A stretch of 64,000 bases of DNA from Zeimonas sp003577305 (GCA_030263385.1 SZOX01000014.1:1-64000), one strand, 5' to 3'. Positions 25,182 to 35,045 are shown, counted from the first letter of the stretch. Notes: generated from the sequence alone by a model not told the origin. Program-made: numbers and translations.

Positions 25182-26101
25182 GTCGGCTCCCCCGTGGCGC
25201 CGACGAGGCGGTCGTAGAGTTCCTGAAGGCCGGGCGCGCCGGTCTCGATGTCGTCCACCAGGTCGGCGGCCTGCGCGAGCACGCGCAGCACCGGCATCTT
25301 CGCGTCTGCCGCGACGTCGAGCGTGAGCGACGCGTCGCCGTGTTCGGCGCAGCGCACGCCCTGCGGCATCGCCGCCAGCACTCGTGCGCCTGCGCCGGGG
25401 CGCACGCGCACGCGGATGCGTGCCTCCGCCGCGGCCCCGCGGCGCAGTTCGGCGAGCGTGCCGGCGGCCAGAAGGCGCCCGCGATGCATGATCGCGGCCC
25501 GGTCGACGCGGTCCTGCACTTCGGCCAGCGCGTGCGTGCACACGAGCACGGTGGCGCCGCCGACCCGCAATGCGTCGATCATCCGGTAGACGTCGCTGCG
25601 CGAGGCCGGATCGAGGCCGCTGGTGGGCTCGTCGAACAGCAACAGGCGTGGCGCGCCGATCAGCGCCTGCGCGATGCCCAGGCGCTGCCGCATGCCTTTC
25701 GAGTAGGTGGCTACGCGCCGGTCCGCCGCGTGCGCGATGCCGACCCGCTCGAGCAGCGCGGCGTTGTCGCGGCACGGCTCGCCCTTGAGCCGCGCGTGAA
25801 AAGCCATCAGTTCGTTGCCGGTCATCGCGCCGTGGAATGCGACGCTCTCGGGAAGGAATCCGATCGCGCGCCGTGCCTCGGCTCCGCGGCTGCCCGCGGG
25901 ATCGATGCCGGAAATCCGCACGCTGCCCGCGGAGGGCCGGATCAGCCCGAGCAGCAGCTTGATCAGCGTGGTCTTGCCCGCCCCGTTGTGTCCGACCAGC
26001 GCAGTCACCTGCCCCGCTTCGAGGCCGAGCGAGACGTCCTCGACCGCGGTCACGCCGCGATAGCGCTTCGTGACCGCACTCCACTGCGCGACGATCGTCA
26101 T
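25178..26101 (-). CDS. nosF: NosF ABC transporter ATPase
   Basis: A 307-residue ATPase. The Walker A is GHNGAGKTT, the signature YSKGMRQRLGIAQAL, the Walker B LLLFDEPTSGLD, and the H-loop VCTHALAEV. It powers the NosDFY complex. Its C-terminal extension (about 220-307) is usual for NosF. Overlaps of four bases with nosD and nosY suggest coupled translation. Confidence 0.95.
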   Translation of the reverse strand: MTIVAQWSAVTKRYRGVTAVEDVSLGLEAGQVTALVGHNGAGKTTLIKLLLGLIRPSAGSVRISGIDPAGSRGAEARRAIGFLPESVAFHGAMTGNELMAFHARLKGEPCRDNAALLERVGIAHAADRRVATYSKGMRQRLGIAQALIGAPRLLLFDEPTSGLDPASRSDVYRMIDALRVGGATVLVCTHALAEVQDRVDRAAIMHRGRLLAAGTLAELRRGAAAEARIRVRVRPGAGARVLAAMPQGVRCAEHGDASLTLDVAADAKMPVLRVLAQAADLVDDIETGAPGLQELYDRLVGATGEPT

Positions 26102-27378
26102 GGCAACACCGGCGGCGGCACCGTGACCGGTCGCATCAGCGGCGCGCTGTCGACGACGCCGCCCGGATAGAGCGCCGGAAAGCGCGCCTGCGCCCAGCGC
26201 ACCATCTGGACGGCCGGGCTGTTGACCAGCACCTTGGCCGCCGGAAGCGTCCAGAGAATCGCGTCCACCACGTCGTTCGGCCGGTAGGGGCGGTCGGCGA
26301 TGCCATCGCCGTCGAGATCGAACGCCGGGTTGTCGCTCCAGTAGTTGCCGCGCCCTTCGTGCACCCAGTCGAGGTAGCGCGTGCCGACGTACTTCACCTG
26401 GTTGCGGTTGCCCACGAAGGCATTGCCGGTGATCGTGTTGCGCTCGGAACCCGCGGTGAAGTGGATGCCGATCGGGCATCCTTCGAACCAGTTGTCCTTG
26501 AGCAGGTTGTCGTTGGCGGCGTAGACGAACACGCATTTCTCGCGCCCGCCGCGCACCACGTTGCCGACTACCTGCGAGCGATTGGTCGAATTGAGCATCA
26601 GCCCGTGGTCGCGGTCGCCGTCGGAGACGTTGTCGCGGATCTCGAGCCGGTCGGAATACATGATCGCCCAGCCGACGTGGTTGCCGCGTGAACGGTTGCC
26701 GACGATGCGACTGTCGTTCGTGTACATGTAGTGGATCGCGAAGCGCAGTTCGTCGAAGGTGTTGTTCGCGAAGACATTGTGCGAACTGGTCTTCACGAAA
26801 ATGCCGTCACGCCCGTGGCGGATCGCGTTGCCGATCACCTGCGCGCCCGGCGCGTTCCAGATCGCGACGCCGTTGCCGGCTTCCGGGAGCCGCAGGTCGC
26901 GCCGCCCCGAGATCAGGTTGTTCTCGATGACCGAAGCGGCCGCCCCGTGCACGTAGACGCCGAACAGGTTGTCGACCAGCCGGTTCGAGCGCACGCGCGC
27001 GCGCACGGCGGCCTGCGTGAGCAGGATCGCCGAGTCCATCGCCGGCGTGTCGAGCCCCGAACCCGTGATCTCCAGGCCCTCGATGCGCACGTCGGGTGCG
27101 CTGACCACCACCACGCTTCCGGTGCCCGGGCCCGCGAGCACCGCGCCGGCCTCGCCCAGCAGCGCCAGCGGCCGCTCGATGCGCAGCGGGCCGACGTGAC
27201 GCCCCTGCGCCAGCCGGATGGTGGCGCCGGGCGGCAGCGCATCGAGCAGCGGCTGGATCGGCTCGCCGGGCGCCACGACGCGCTCGCCGCCGCGCGTCGT
27301 GCCTGCACCGGCGGCGGCCGGCGCAATCACCAGGCCGGTCGCGAGAACGGCCGCAAGCGCGGCGCGACGCAGCGCCAT
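26098..27378 (-). CDS. nosD: NosD periplasmic copper-site maturation protein
   Basis: A 426-residue right-handed beta-helix protein with a signal peptide (residues 1-24). Repeats such as NRLVDNLFGVYVHG, NVFANNTFDELRFAIHYMYTN and IVGNRSRGNHVGWAIMYSDRL form the helix turns. NosD works with NosFY and NosL to build the CuZ site of NosZ. It begins three bases before the nosZ stop on the transcript side and overlaps nosF by four bases. Confidence 0.95.
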   Translation of the reverse strand: MALRRAALAAVLATGLVIAPAAAGAGTTRGGERVVAPGEPIQPLLDALPPGATIRLAQGRHVGPLRIERPLALLGEAGAVLAGPGTGSVVVVSAPDVRIEGLEITGSGLDTPAMDSAILLTQAAVRARVRSNRLVDNLFGVYVHGAAASVIENNLISGRRDLRLPEAGNGVAIWNAPGAQVIGNAIRHGRDGIFVKTSSHNVFANNTFDELRFAIHYMYTNDSRIVGNRSRGNHVGWAIMYSDRLEIRDNVSDGDRDHGLMLNSTNRSQVVGNVVRGGREKCVFVYAANDNLLKDNWFEGCPIGIHFTAGSERNTITGNAFVGNRNQVKYVGTRYLDWVHEGRGNYWSDNPAFDLDGDGIADRPYRPNDVVDAILWTLPAAKVLVNSPAVQMVRWAQARFPALYPGGVVDSAPLMRPVTVPPPVLP

Positions 27379-27381
27379 GCG

Positions 27382-29361
27382 TCAGCGCCGGCGCGGTTCG
27401 ACCAGCATGCGCCCTTTCATTTCCATGTGCAGCGCATGGCAGAACCACTGGCAGTAGTACCAGTAGACGCCGGGCCGGTCGGCCTTGAAGGTGACCGAGG
27501 CGGTCGCCTGCGGGCCGACCTCCATCGCGATTCCGTAGTTGACCATCGTGAACCCGTGGGTGAGGTCCTGCACCTGGTCGCGATTGGTGACGTAGACGGT
27601 GACCTCGTCGCCCTCCTTCACCGTGAAGTCGGTCATGCTGAAAGTGGGCGCGACCGTGTACATGTAGACGCGCACCTTGTTGCCGTCGCGAATGACTTTC
27701 GAGTCGGTGTCGAGGTCGACGCCGTCGGCCTGGGCCTGGCGCCTCGCGTCCTCCCACATCGGGTCGTCGCGCTTCCAGATGTCGATCGGGTTCACTTTCG
27801 AGCGGTGCACGATGGTGGCGTCGTGCGGTTCGGCAAAGCTCGGCGAGTCGTGCACCAGCACCATCCGGTCGCCCGAGATGTCGATCAGCTGGTCGCACTC
27901 GGCCTTCAGCGGGCCGACGTTCAGGAACCGGTCCTTGGAGAACTTGTTCAGCGAGATCAGCCACTTGCCGTCGGCTTCCTTCGTCTGGCCCATCGACGTG
28001 TGGTTGTGGCCCGGCTGGTAGTGGACGTCGAGCTTCTCGACGATCGGGTCGACGTCCTTGCCGGCGAACTTGTCGATCGCCTTCTGGATGTTCCACTTGC
28101 AGATCTGGCTGTCGATGAACAGCGTCGTGTAGGCGTTGCCGCGCCCGTCGAAGGCGGTGTGCAGCGGGCCGAGGCCGAGTTCGGGCTCGGCGACCACGGT
28201 ATCGCGCGGCGCGATCTTGTCGTCGAACAGGTCGTCGAAGCGACGCACGTCGAAGACGGTGACCGTGGGCGAGAGTTTTCCGTTGGCGACCACGTGAATG
28301 CCGTCGGGCGCGGTGTTGATGCCGTGCGGACTGTTCGGCACCGGGATGTAGCGGGTGAACGGAGAGCCCTTCCTGCCGTCGAGCACCGGCACGCCGCCGA
28401 TCCGCTGGAATTCGCCCTTCGCCACCGCCTCCTCGATGCGTTTCAGGTTGAACACCGTGACCCAGTCCTGCTCGGCCGCGGTGCTCTCGGCCAGCGTCAC
28501 GCCCTCCTCGGAGTTGTAGCTGGTGGCGAACGCGTACTTGCCCTGGTAGTCGCAGTCGACGTTGTCGAGGTTGCCGTTGACGATCACCTGCCAGGCGATC
28601 TTCATCGTCTCGCCGTCGACCGCGGTGAACACGTAGCGGTATTCCTTCGGATCGTCGAGGTGGCGGCCGTCGTTGGGGATCGGCACGCCGTCCTCGCCGT
28701 TGCAGAACACGTAGCCGGTCTTCGGGTATTTCTGCACGCGCAGCCCGTGCACCGTGTGCTGGTTGGGCAGTTCGATGATCTTGTCGCACTTCATCACGTC
28801 GCAGCGCACGCGCGCCACGCGCGTGTTCGCCTTGTCGTTCATGAAGATGTAGCGCCCGTCGTAGGTGCCGTCGGTGAACGACATGTGCGGGTGGTGCAGG
28901 TCGCCGTTGAAATAGGTGCCGCCGCGCGACGCGAGATACTTGCGGGTCTCGGGCGTCAGGCCCTCGGTGAGGATCTTCAGGCTCTCGTTGGTCTGGCCCC
29001 AGCCGGTGGCGCTGCAGCGGTTGAACACCGGCACGCGCATCAGCTCGCGCATCGACGGCAGCCCCACGATGCGCAGCTCTCCGCTCTGGCCGCCGGAGAA
29101 GAAGACGTAGTACTCGTCGAGTTCGCCCGGCCCCACGTGCGTCTTCGCGATCGCCGCGGCGGTGGAGGACGCCGGTGCGGGCGTGGCCGCGGGAGCGGCC
29201 GGCGGCGCAGCCGCCGATTCCGGTTTCGGCGCCGGCTCCTTCTCGCCGCAGGCGCTCAGCAGCCCGGCGCCCGCCGCGAGCGCAACCGCCTTCGCGCTGC
29301 CGCCCAGCATCGCGCGGCGATCCGGGTCGGGCAATTCGTTGCGGTTCTTCTCTTCAGCCAT
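27382..29361 (-). CDS. nosZ: Nitrous-oxide reductase (clade I, Tat-exported)
   Basis: A 659-residue periplasmic enzyme reducing N2O to N2. A twin-arginine start (PDPDRRAMLGG) marks clade I. The seven-bladed propeller carries CuZ histidines (NGDLHHPHMSFTDG and later His residues). The C-terminal cupredoxin carries CuA ligands C637, W639, C641, H645 and M648. The hydrophobic part of the signal ends in LSAC (Cys38) and is followed by an Ala/Pro linker, which looks like a lipobox and could tether the enzyme. GGGGAGG precedes the ATG. Confidence 0.97.
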   Translation of the reverse strand: MAEEKNRNELPDPDRRAMLGGSAKAVALAAGAGLLSACGEKEPAPKPESAAAPPAAPAATPAPASSTAAAIAKTHVGPGELDEYYVFFSGGQSGELRIVGLPSMRELMRVPVFNRCSATGWGQTNESLKILTEGLTPETRKYLASRGGTYFNGDLHHPHMSFTDGTYDGRYIFMNDKANTRVARVRCDVMKCDKIIELPNQHTVHGLRVQKYPKTGYVFCNGEDGVPIPNDGRHLDDPKEYRYVFTAVDGETMKIAWQVIVNGNLDNVDCDYQGKYAFATSYNSEEGVTLAESTAAEQDWVTVFNLKRIEEAVAKGEFQRIGGVPVLDGRKGSPFTRYIPVPNSPHGINTAPDGIHVVANGKLSPTVTVFDVRRFDDLFDDKIAPRDTVVAEPELGLGPLHTAFDGRGNAYTTLFIDSQICKWNIQKAIDKFAGKDVDPIVEKLDVHYQPGHNHTSMGQTKEADGKWLISLNKFSKDRFLNVGPLKAECDQLIDISGDRMVLVHDSPSFAEPHDATIVHRSKVNPIDIWKRDDPMWEDARRQAQADGVDLDTDSKVIRDGNKVRVYMYTVAPTFSMTDFTVKEGDEVTVYVTNRDQVQDLTHGFTMVNYGIAMEVGPQATASVTFKADRPGVYWYYCQWFCHALHMEMKGRMLVEPRRR

Positions 29362-29386
29362 TTCTCGACCTCCCCTGTCGGTTGGA

Positions 29387-29401
29387 GCGCGCTTCGCGCG
29401 C
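29387..29401 (-). promoter_or_regulatory. Hairpin in the nosR-nosZ gap
   Basis: GCGCGC, loop TTC/GAA, GCGCGC lies 26 bases before the nosZ start within the 70-base gap. There is no T tract, so it is more likely an mRNA-processing or stability element than a terminator. Confidence 0.4.
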
Positions 29402-29431
29402 CCGGGACCTGGACATCGTGCCGATGCCCGT

Positions 29432-31747
29432 TCAAACGGTCGGGCCCGCGATCGCGGACCCGCTGCCGCCGGTGCGGGCCGCGGGCGTTGCCGCCATCGC
29501 TGCCCGCTTCTCGCGCTTGAGCCGGCGCTGCACGCGCACCGGGCACTTGTAGTCGTGCCGGTACAGCACCTGGCAATGCAGGCACGAGATGCACTCGTTC
29601 GGATTGATGTGCCCCTCCGGATGGATCGCCTCGACCGGGCACTCGTTGAAGCAGCGCATGCACGGGTTGCCGCACTCGCGATAGCGCTTCAGCCAGTCGA
29701 ACATGCGCATGCGCCCGGGAATGGCCAGCGCGGCGCCCAGCGGGCACAGGTAGCGGCAGAAGAAGCGTTCGACGAACAGGCCCGCGGCAAGCAACGCGAG
29801 CGCGAACGCGACGAACCACCATTGGCGCACGAAGCGCAGCACGATCGCGGTCTTGAACGGCTCGATCTCGGCGAGCAGTTCGGCCCAGGCCAGCGAACCG
29901 AGCGAAACGCCGAACAGGCCGAGAAAGACGATGTACTTGATCGGCCACAAGCGTTCGTGGATCGCCCAGGGCATCTTCAGTTGCGGCACCTTCAGCAGCC
30001 TGGCCGCGCGATTGGAGAGTTCCTGGAGCGCGCCGAACGGACACAGCCAGCCGCAGAAAGGCCCGCGCCCCCAGAACAGCAGCGCCGCCGCCACCGAGCA
30101 CCACAGCACGAAGATCAGCGGATCGATGAGGAACTGCGACCATTCGAAGCCCGAGCGCAGCGCGTTGGCGAAAGTGAGCACGTTGACCACCGACAACTGC
30201 GCCTGCGCGACCCAGCCCAGCCAGAACAGCGTCGCCAGCAGGTAGACCAGGCGCACGCGGTCGAACAGCCGCTCGCGCGCGACCAGCACGTCCTGGAAGA
30301 AGAAGATCAGCGTGAGCACGCCCAGCATCACGCCCAGCATCGCCAGCGCCGCGACCCTGCTGCGCCAGATGCGCATCCATAGCGGCTCGTGCGGTTCGTC
30401 GGATGGCACCGCCGCCTGCGTGGGCGCGGATGCGGCCGTTGCCGCGCCCTGGGTCGCCGCGTCAGCGGCCGCGGTTGCCGCCGCTTGCGCCGGTGTTGCG
30501 GCCGGCGCATGCGGCTGTGCCGGCGTGACGGGCGCGACTGCCGGCACCGGCACGGTCTTCGTGTAGCGTTCGGGCAGGCGGTAATCGAGATCGAACGACA
30601 CGAAGGCCTTCTCGAGCGCGCCCACCGGGCGCTGGATGAGCAATTGCAGGCGCCACGGCGCCGCCGGATCGAATTCGGACCCGGGCGGGACGACGAAGAC
30701 GCCGATCTCCCGCAGTGTCGGCGCGCCGGCGGCGCGCAGGTCGCCGACGCGGCGATGCAGGTAGTCACGAAAGCGGATCGTCTCGGCACCCTGCAGCAAC
30801 TCGATGCGATCGAAGATGCCGCCGCGCACGTAGCCCGAGCCCTTGAACGAATACAGGCCGTCGCCGGCCACCAGGATCGCCTGCTGGCCGGGCGCGAGCA
30901 TGCGCACGACGCTCGCGTACTCGTCGTCGCCGAGCAGGCTGCGCCCGATGGCCGGTTGCGAGACCAGCGCGGCGTAGAGGTCGATGAAGGTCTCGTCGGC
31001 CGCACCGGGTTCGGGTCGCGCGGCCGCCGCCTTGTTGCCGGTAGCGACGAAAGCCTTGTTCACGTCGCCGATCGTCAGCCGCAGGCGGTGCACCGCGCCC
31101 TCGCGCAGCAGTGTCGGCCAGTCGGCGATCGTGCCGGCCTGCGGGTCGATCACGCGGGTCGCGGCCTGTACCCCGGCCGCAGCAGTGCCGAGATGCAGCG
31201 CCCGCGCGACGCGCACCGCCGAGCGCACGACGCTCTCTCCCATCACCAGCACGGTCACGGTGGCACCGCTGACGATATCGGCCTGCGGCGGCCCGCGCCC
31301 CTCGGCGGCAGCGCGAAGCGGGTTGTAGCCGACGAAGTGCGCCAGGTAGGCGACGACGCGCTTCTCGGGAATGCCGATCAGGACGATCGGCTCGCTGTGC
31401 GCGACCAGTTTCGCACCGACGATCGTGCCTTCGAGGTCGAGGCCCACCACGATGTGGATCGGCTTGCCCGAATAACCGACCGCATCGACGTGCCGGGAGT
31501 TCAGGTACGCATAGCCGACCAGCGCATCGCCGCGGTACGCTGGCGCCACCGCGGGATCGGACTGCACCGGGCCGAACCGGTCGGCACCCGGCACCACCTC
31601 CGAGGCGTTGAGCCCAACAAGAAACCGTGCGAGATTCGCCGCGACGGGTTGCGCCGCCGCCACCACGGTCGAGCCGAGCAACGCGACGGCAACGAGGGCG
31701 CGCGCGACGATCGCCACGACCGTCGCACGAGCGCGGGAGACGGACAA
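29432..31747 (-). CDS. nosR: NosR, electron donor and regulator for N2O reduction
   Basis: A 771-residue membrane flavoprotein. After a signal segment comes a periplasmic FMN-binding domain with the flavinylation motif DIVSGAT (157-163, acceptor Thr163). An Ala/Pro/Thr-rich linker and several membrane helices follow. Cytoplasmic polyferredoxin motifs include GPFCGWLCPFGALQE, FFCRYLCPLGAA, and the two 4Fe-4S sets in CGNPCMRCFNECP and CISCLHC. It passes electrons towards NosZ and is needed for nosZ expression. It is first in the operon, behind an FNR-type promoter. Confidence 0.96.
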   Translation of the reverse strand: MSVSRARATVVAIVARALVAVALLGSTVVAAAQPVAANLARFLVGLNASEVVPGADRFGPVQSDPAVAPAYRGDALVGYAYLNSRHVDAVGYSGKPIHIVVGLDLEGTIVGAKLVAHSEPIVLIGIPEKRVVAYLAHFVGYNPLRAAAEGRGPPQADIVSGATVTVLVMGESVVRSAVRVARALHLGTAAAGVQAATRVIDPQAGTIADWPTLLREGAVHRLRLTIGDVNKAFVATGNKAAAARPEPGAADETFIDLYAALVSQPAIGRSLLGDDEYASVVRMLAPGQQAILVAGDGLYSFKGSGYVRGGIFDRIELLQGAETIRFRDYLHRRVGDLRAAGAPTLREIGVFVVPPGSEFDPAAPWRLQLLIQRPVGALEKAFVSFDLDYRLPERYTKTVPVPAVAPVTPAQPHAPAATPAQAAATAAADAATQGAATAASAPTQAAVPSDEPHEPLWMRIWRSRVAALAMLGVMLGVLTLIFFFQDVLVARERLFDRVRLVYLLATLFWLGWVAQAQLSVVNVLTFANALRSGFEWSQFLIDPLIFVLWCSVAAALLFWGRGPFCGWLCPFGALQELSNRAARLLKVPQLKMPWAIHERLWPIKYIVFLGLFGVSLGSLAWAELLAEIEPFKTAIVLRFVRQWWFVAFALALLAAGLFVERFFCRYLCPLGAALAIPGRMRMFDWLKRYRECGNPCMRCFNECPVEAIHPEGHINPNECISCLHCQVLYRHDYKCPVRVQRRLKREKRAAMAATPAARTGGSGSAIAGPTV

Positions 31748-31779
31748 ATCGGATCCCCGGAAATGTTCTGCTTCATGCG

Positions 31780-31820
31780 ATTATTCCAGTTGACCGCAGA
31801 CTCCGTTTGCTCATGGTCAA
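31780..31820 (-). promoter_or_regulatory. FNR/Dnr-type promoter of nosR
   Basis: On the minus strand TTGACCATGAGCAA (31820-31807) fits TTGAT-N4-ATCAA at eight of ten positions. AATAAT (31785-31780) is a five-of-six -10. The predicted start near 31773 puts the box centre about 41 bases upstream, the class II activator position. The same box lies 28 bases before the ATG of the divergent ferritin-like gene. The 100-base gap holds nothing else. Confidence 0.8.
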
Positions 31821-31847
31821 GATGCATCACATCAGGGAGGCCGGACG

Positions 31848-32783
31848 ATGCGCGCGTCGCTGCTCATGCGCGACCCCGAGATCCAGTCGGTGAGCATGGC
31901 GCTGCTGGTGGGTATCGCCAACGCGATCGAACGTGAATCGATGAAGCGCTATGCGGCGCTCGCCGACACGATGGAGCGCCGCGGCGACGCTGCCACTGCC
32001 GCAGCCTTTCGTGTCATGCTCGAGGAAGAGCGCCGCCACGCCGACGAGGTCGCGCGATGGGCGGCCGGCCTTGGCGAAGCCGTTGCCGAGCCTGGCAGGT
32101 TCGATTGGCAGTTGCCCGCCGAACTGTCGGATTCCTGGGACGAGATTTCCGGCAGCGCGCTGCTCACGCCCTATCGCGCGTTCGCGATCGCGGTCGACAA
32201 CGAGAAGCGCGCGTTCGCGCTCTACAGCTATCTGGCCGCGCGCGCGACCGATTCGCGCGTCAGGGCGCAGGCCGAGCGCCTGGGCATCGAGGAGCTGGGT
32301 CACGCGGCGGTGATGCGGCGCTGGCGCCGCGAAGCCTGGCATCGCGAGCGGCGTGCCGCGCGCGAGGAGCCATTGTCCGAAGCGGCGCCGATCACGTCGG
32401 CCGAAGCGCTGAACGCTTTGCTCGCCAGGCGCGAGGCGGCGATCGCGCAGGCCCACCGCGCGCTCGCCGCGCGGCTCCGACAGGCGGGCGACGGCGAGAG
32501 TGCCCGCCTGCTCGAGGCACTGCTCGAGACGCCGTCGCATCCCGCGGCGAGCGCCGCCCGCCCGCCGGCACCCGTTCCCGACACCGACGATCCGGTGCCC
32601 CTGCTGGTGGCCGCGCAGAGGCCGCTCGAGGCGCTGAGCGAGGAGCTCGAGGCCGTGATGGGTGCGGCCACGGGCACGCTGTTCGAGCAGGCCGAGGCCG
32701 CGCTCGTCAGCGTGGTCACGCGCCTTGCGCGCATCGCGCTGCGCACCGCGAGCGCAATGCAGGCGCCAACGCAGACACAGTAG
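31848..32783 (+). CDS. Ferritin-like (di-iron) domain protein next to nosR
   Basis: A 311-residue protein with two rubrerythrin/ferritin-like modules. One spans about 15-75 (E30, EEERRH at 60-64), the other about 105-160 (DNEK at 117-120, EELGH at 148-152). A less conserved Ala-rich C-terminal helical half follows. The two Glu/His sets could bind a di-iron site. GGAGG lies seven bases before the ATG. It diverges from nosR across a shared FNR-type site, suggesting low-oxygen or denitrification-linked expression. No known nos gene corresponds; a role in oxidative or nitrosative protection or iron handling is inference. Confidence 0.75.
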   Translation: MRASLLMRDPEIQSVSMALLVGIANAIERESMKRYAALADTMERRGDAATAAAFRVMLEEERRHADEVARWAAGLGEAVAEPGRFDWQLPAELSDSWDEISGSALLTPYRAFAIAVDNEKRAFALYSYLAARATDSRVRAQAERLGIEELGHAAVMRRWRREAWHRERRAAREEPLSEAAPITSAEALNALLARREAAIAQAHRALAARLRQAGDGESARLLEALLETPSHPAASAARPPAPVPDTDDPVPLLVAAQRPLEALSEELEAVMGAATGTLFEQAEAALVSVVTRLARIALRTASAMQAPTQTQ

Positions 32784-32860
32784 GTCTCGTCGAGCGGCAC
32801 TCGTGCACGCACATGCGCCGGCGCGCCCGTGCGTGCGTTGCAGGCGCTGGCGACGGAGGC

Positions 32861-34945
32861 TCAGGCGCCGCGAGCGGCCGCGAACGCGACGAACCAGTCG
32901 ATCGACGCCGGATTGGCCATCGAGTCGCGGTTGACCGACTGCTCGACGGGTCGCCCGAGCAGGATCTTGCGCACCGGCACCTCGAGCTTCTTGCCCGACA
33001 TCGTGCGCGGCACCTCGGGAATCGCATAGACCTCGTTGGGCACGTGCCGCGCCGACAACCGCGTGCGCAGCGCGTCGAGGAGGCGCTGGCGCAGAGCGGG
33101 TTCCACGCCCGTTTCCCCGCGCGCGGCCGACGCGCCGTCGCTGGCCGGACCCTTCGCTCCGATGCCGGCGATCGTCGATCCGGGTTCCCGCAGCACGACG
33201 AACAGCGCGAGGAACGAGTCGCGACCCAGGTACTCCAGGTCGACGACGAGCGAGTCGGCGACTTCTTCGAATTCCTCGACTACCCGGTACAGCTCGCTCG
33301 TGCCCATGCGAATGCCGTGCCGGTTGATGGTGGAGTCGGAGCGGCCGTAGATCGTCGCGGTCACCGACTCGGCGCGCGGCGTGAGCTCGAGCCAGTCGCC
33401 GTGGCGCCACACGTTGGGCGGCCCCGGAAAGACGTCGAAGTAGCTCTCGAAGTAGCGGCGGCCATCGGTGTCCCCCCAGAAGTACAAGGGCATCGACGGC
33501 ATCGGCGCGGTGCACACGAGTTCGCCCACTTCACCGAGCAGCGGCCGGCCGTCGTCGCCGTACGCGTGGATCGCGCCGCCCAGCGTGCGGCACTGCATCT
33601 CGCCGGCGTGCACGGGCAGGATCGGGCACGCGGTCAGGAACGCGCAGCCCGGGTCGGTGCCGCCCGAGATCGACGCGAGCAGCACGTCGGGGTGCACCGA
33701 CGAGTAGATCCAGCGATACGCTTCCTCGGTGAGCGGCGAGCCGGTCGATCCGATCGCGCGCAGCGCCGACAGGTCGAACTGCTCGCGCGGCTTCATGCCC
33801 GCCTTCATGCACAGCGAGACGAACGCCGGGCTGATGCCCAGGAAAGTGAGTCGTTCGCGCTCGGCGAGCCGCCACAGCCTGCCCAGGTCGGGGAATCCCG
33901 GGTTGCCGTCGAACTGCAGCAGCGTCGCGCCGGTCATCAGCGTGGACACCCAAAGGTTCCACATGATCCAGCCGGTCGAGGAGAACCAGAAGAAACGGTC
34001 GTCCTCGCCGACGTCGAGGTGCAGCAGGTTGGTCTTGAGCGTCTCGAGCACGAAGCCGCCGTGGCCGTGCACGATCGGCTTGGGCATGCCGGTGGTGCCC
34101 GACGAATAGACGATCCACAGCGGATGGTCGAAAGGCACCGGCGTGAACACGCAGTCGGCGGCATCAGCGAGCGCGTCCGACCAGCTCACGACCTCGACCG
34201 CCGCGCCTGGCGCGCCCACCGCGCCGAGGCTCGCCGCAGGGTCGAGACAGGGCACGAAGACGACCGCACGCACGCTCGGCAGTTGGCGCACGAGTTCGCG
34301 AACCACGTCGCACCGGTCGAAATCCTTGCCGCCGTAGCGATAGCCGTCGACCGCGAACAGCACTTTCGGCTCGATCTGCCGGAAGCGGTCGAGCACGCTC
34401 ACCGGACCCATGTCGGGCGACGAACTCGACCAGATCGCGCCCAGGCTCGCGGTGGCCAGGAGCGCGACCACCGTCTGCGGGATGTTCGGCATGTACGAGA
34501 CGCAGCGATCGCCCGGCGCGACTCCGAGCCGCTTCAGCGTCGCGGTGAGCGCACCGGTTTCGGCGCGCAGCCGGTCCCAGCCGATCTCGGTGCGCGGCCG
34601 CAGCTCCGACTCGAACACCAGCGCCGGGCGCTCGGTGTGCGCGCGCACCCGCGCCGGGGCGAGCAGGTGCTCGGCGTAATTGAGCGTTTCGCCTTCGAAC
34701 CAGCGCGCGCCGGGCATCTCGCGTGCCGACAGCACTCTCGAATGCGGGGTGTGCGCGATCACGCCGGCCCACTGATGGAACGACTCCCAGAAATCCTCGA
34801 GGTGCTCGACCGACCAGGCCCAGAGCGCCTCGTAGTCGGCGAAAGCGAGGCCACGGGTCTGCCGCAGCCAGTCGCGGTAACGCGTGATGCCGGCGCGCGC
34901 GATCCGCTCGCGGCTCGGTCGCCAGAGCACTTCCGGGGTCGACAT
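32861..34945 (-). CDS. Acetoacetate--CoA ligase
   Basis: A 694-residue AMP-forming synthetase of the acetoacetyl-CoA synthetase type. It shows WIVYSSGTTGMPKPIVHGHGG, FFWFSSTGWIMWNLWVS and the C-terminal VPRTMSGKKLEVPVRKIL with the catalytic lysine. It activates acetoacetate for reuse of ketone bodies or polyhydroxybutyrate breakdown products. The start at 34945 (MSTPEVLWRPSRERI) is the family start; a long upstream in-frame extension is shadow of the GntR gene. It diverges from the GntR regulator. Confidence 0.95.
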   Translation of the reverse strand: MSTPEVLWRPSRERIARAGITRYRDWLRQTRGLAFADYEALWAWSVEHLEDFWESFHQWAGVIAHTPHSRVLSAREMPGARWFEGETLNYAEHLLAPARVRAHTERPALVFESELRPRTEIGWDRLRAETGALTATLKRLGVAPGDRCVSYMPNIPQTVVALLATASLGAIWSSSSPDMGPVSVLDRFRQIEPKVLFAVDGYRYGGKDFDRCDVVRELVRQLPSVRAVVFVPCLDPAASLGAVGAPGAAVEVVSWSDALADAADCVFTPVPFDHPLWIVYSSGTTGMPKPIVHGHGGFVLETLKTNLLHLDVGEDDRFFWFSSTGWIMWNLWVSTLMTGATLLQFDGNPGFPDLGRLWRLAERERLTFLGISPAFVSLCMKAGMKPREQFDLSALRAIGSTGSPLTEEAYRWIYSSVHPDVLLASISGGTDPGCAFLTACPILPVHAGEMQCRTLGGAIHAYGDDGRPLLGEVGELVCTAPMPSMPLYFWGDTDGRRYFESYFDVFPGPPNVWRHGDWLELTPRAESVTATIYGRSDSTINRHGIRMGTSELYRVVEEFEEVADSLVVDLEYLGRDSFLALFVVLREPGSTIAGIGAKGPASDGASAARGETGVEPALRQRLLDALRTRLSARHVPNEVYAIPEVPRTMSGKKLEVPVRKILLGRPVEQSVNRDSMANPASIDWFVAFAAARGA

Positions 34946-35045
34946 GGGCCTCGCGCCTCCTCGTTTCGTCGCGGTGTTCGAGTCTATCGCCGCAGCGGCA
35001 GCCTCGCCGCCAGCGCACTGCGCGCTCGACGCCGACGACGACTGC

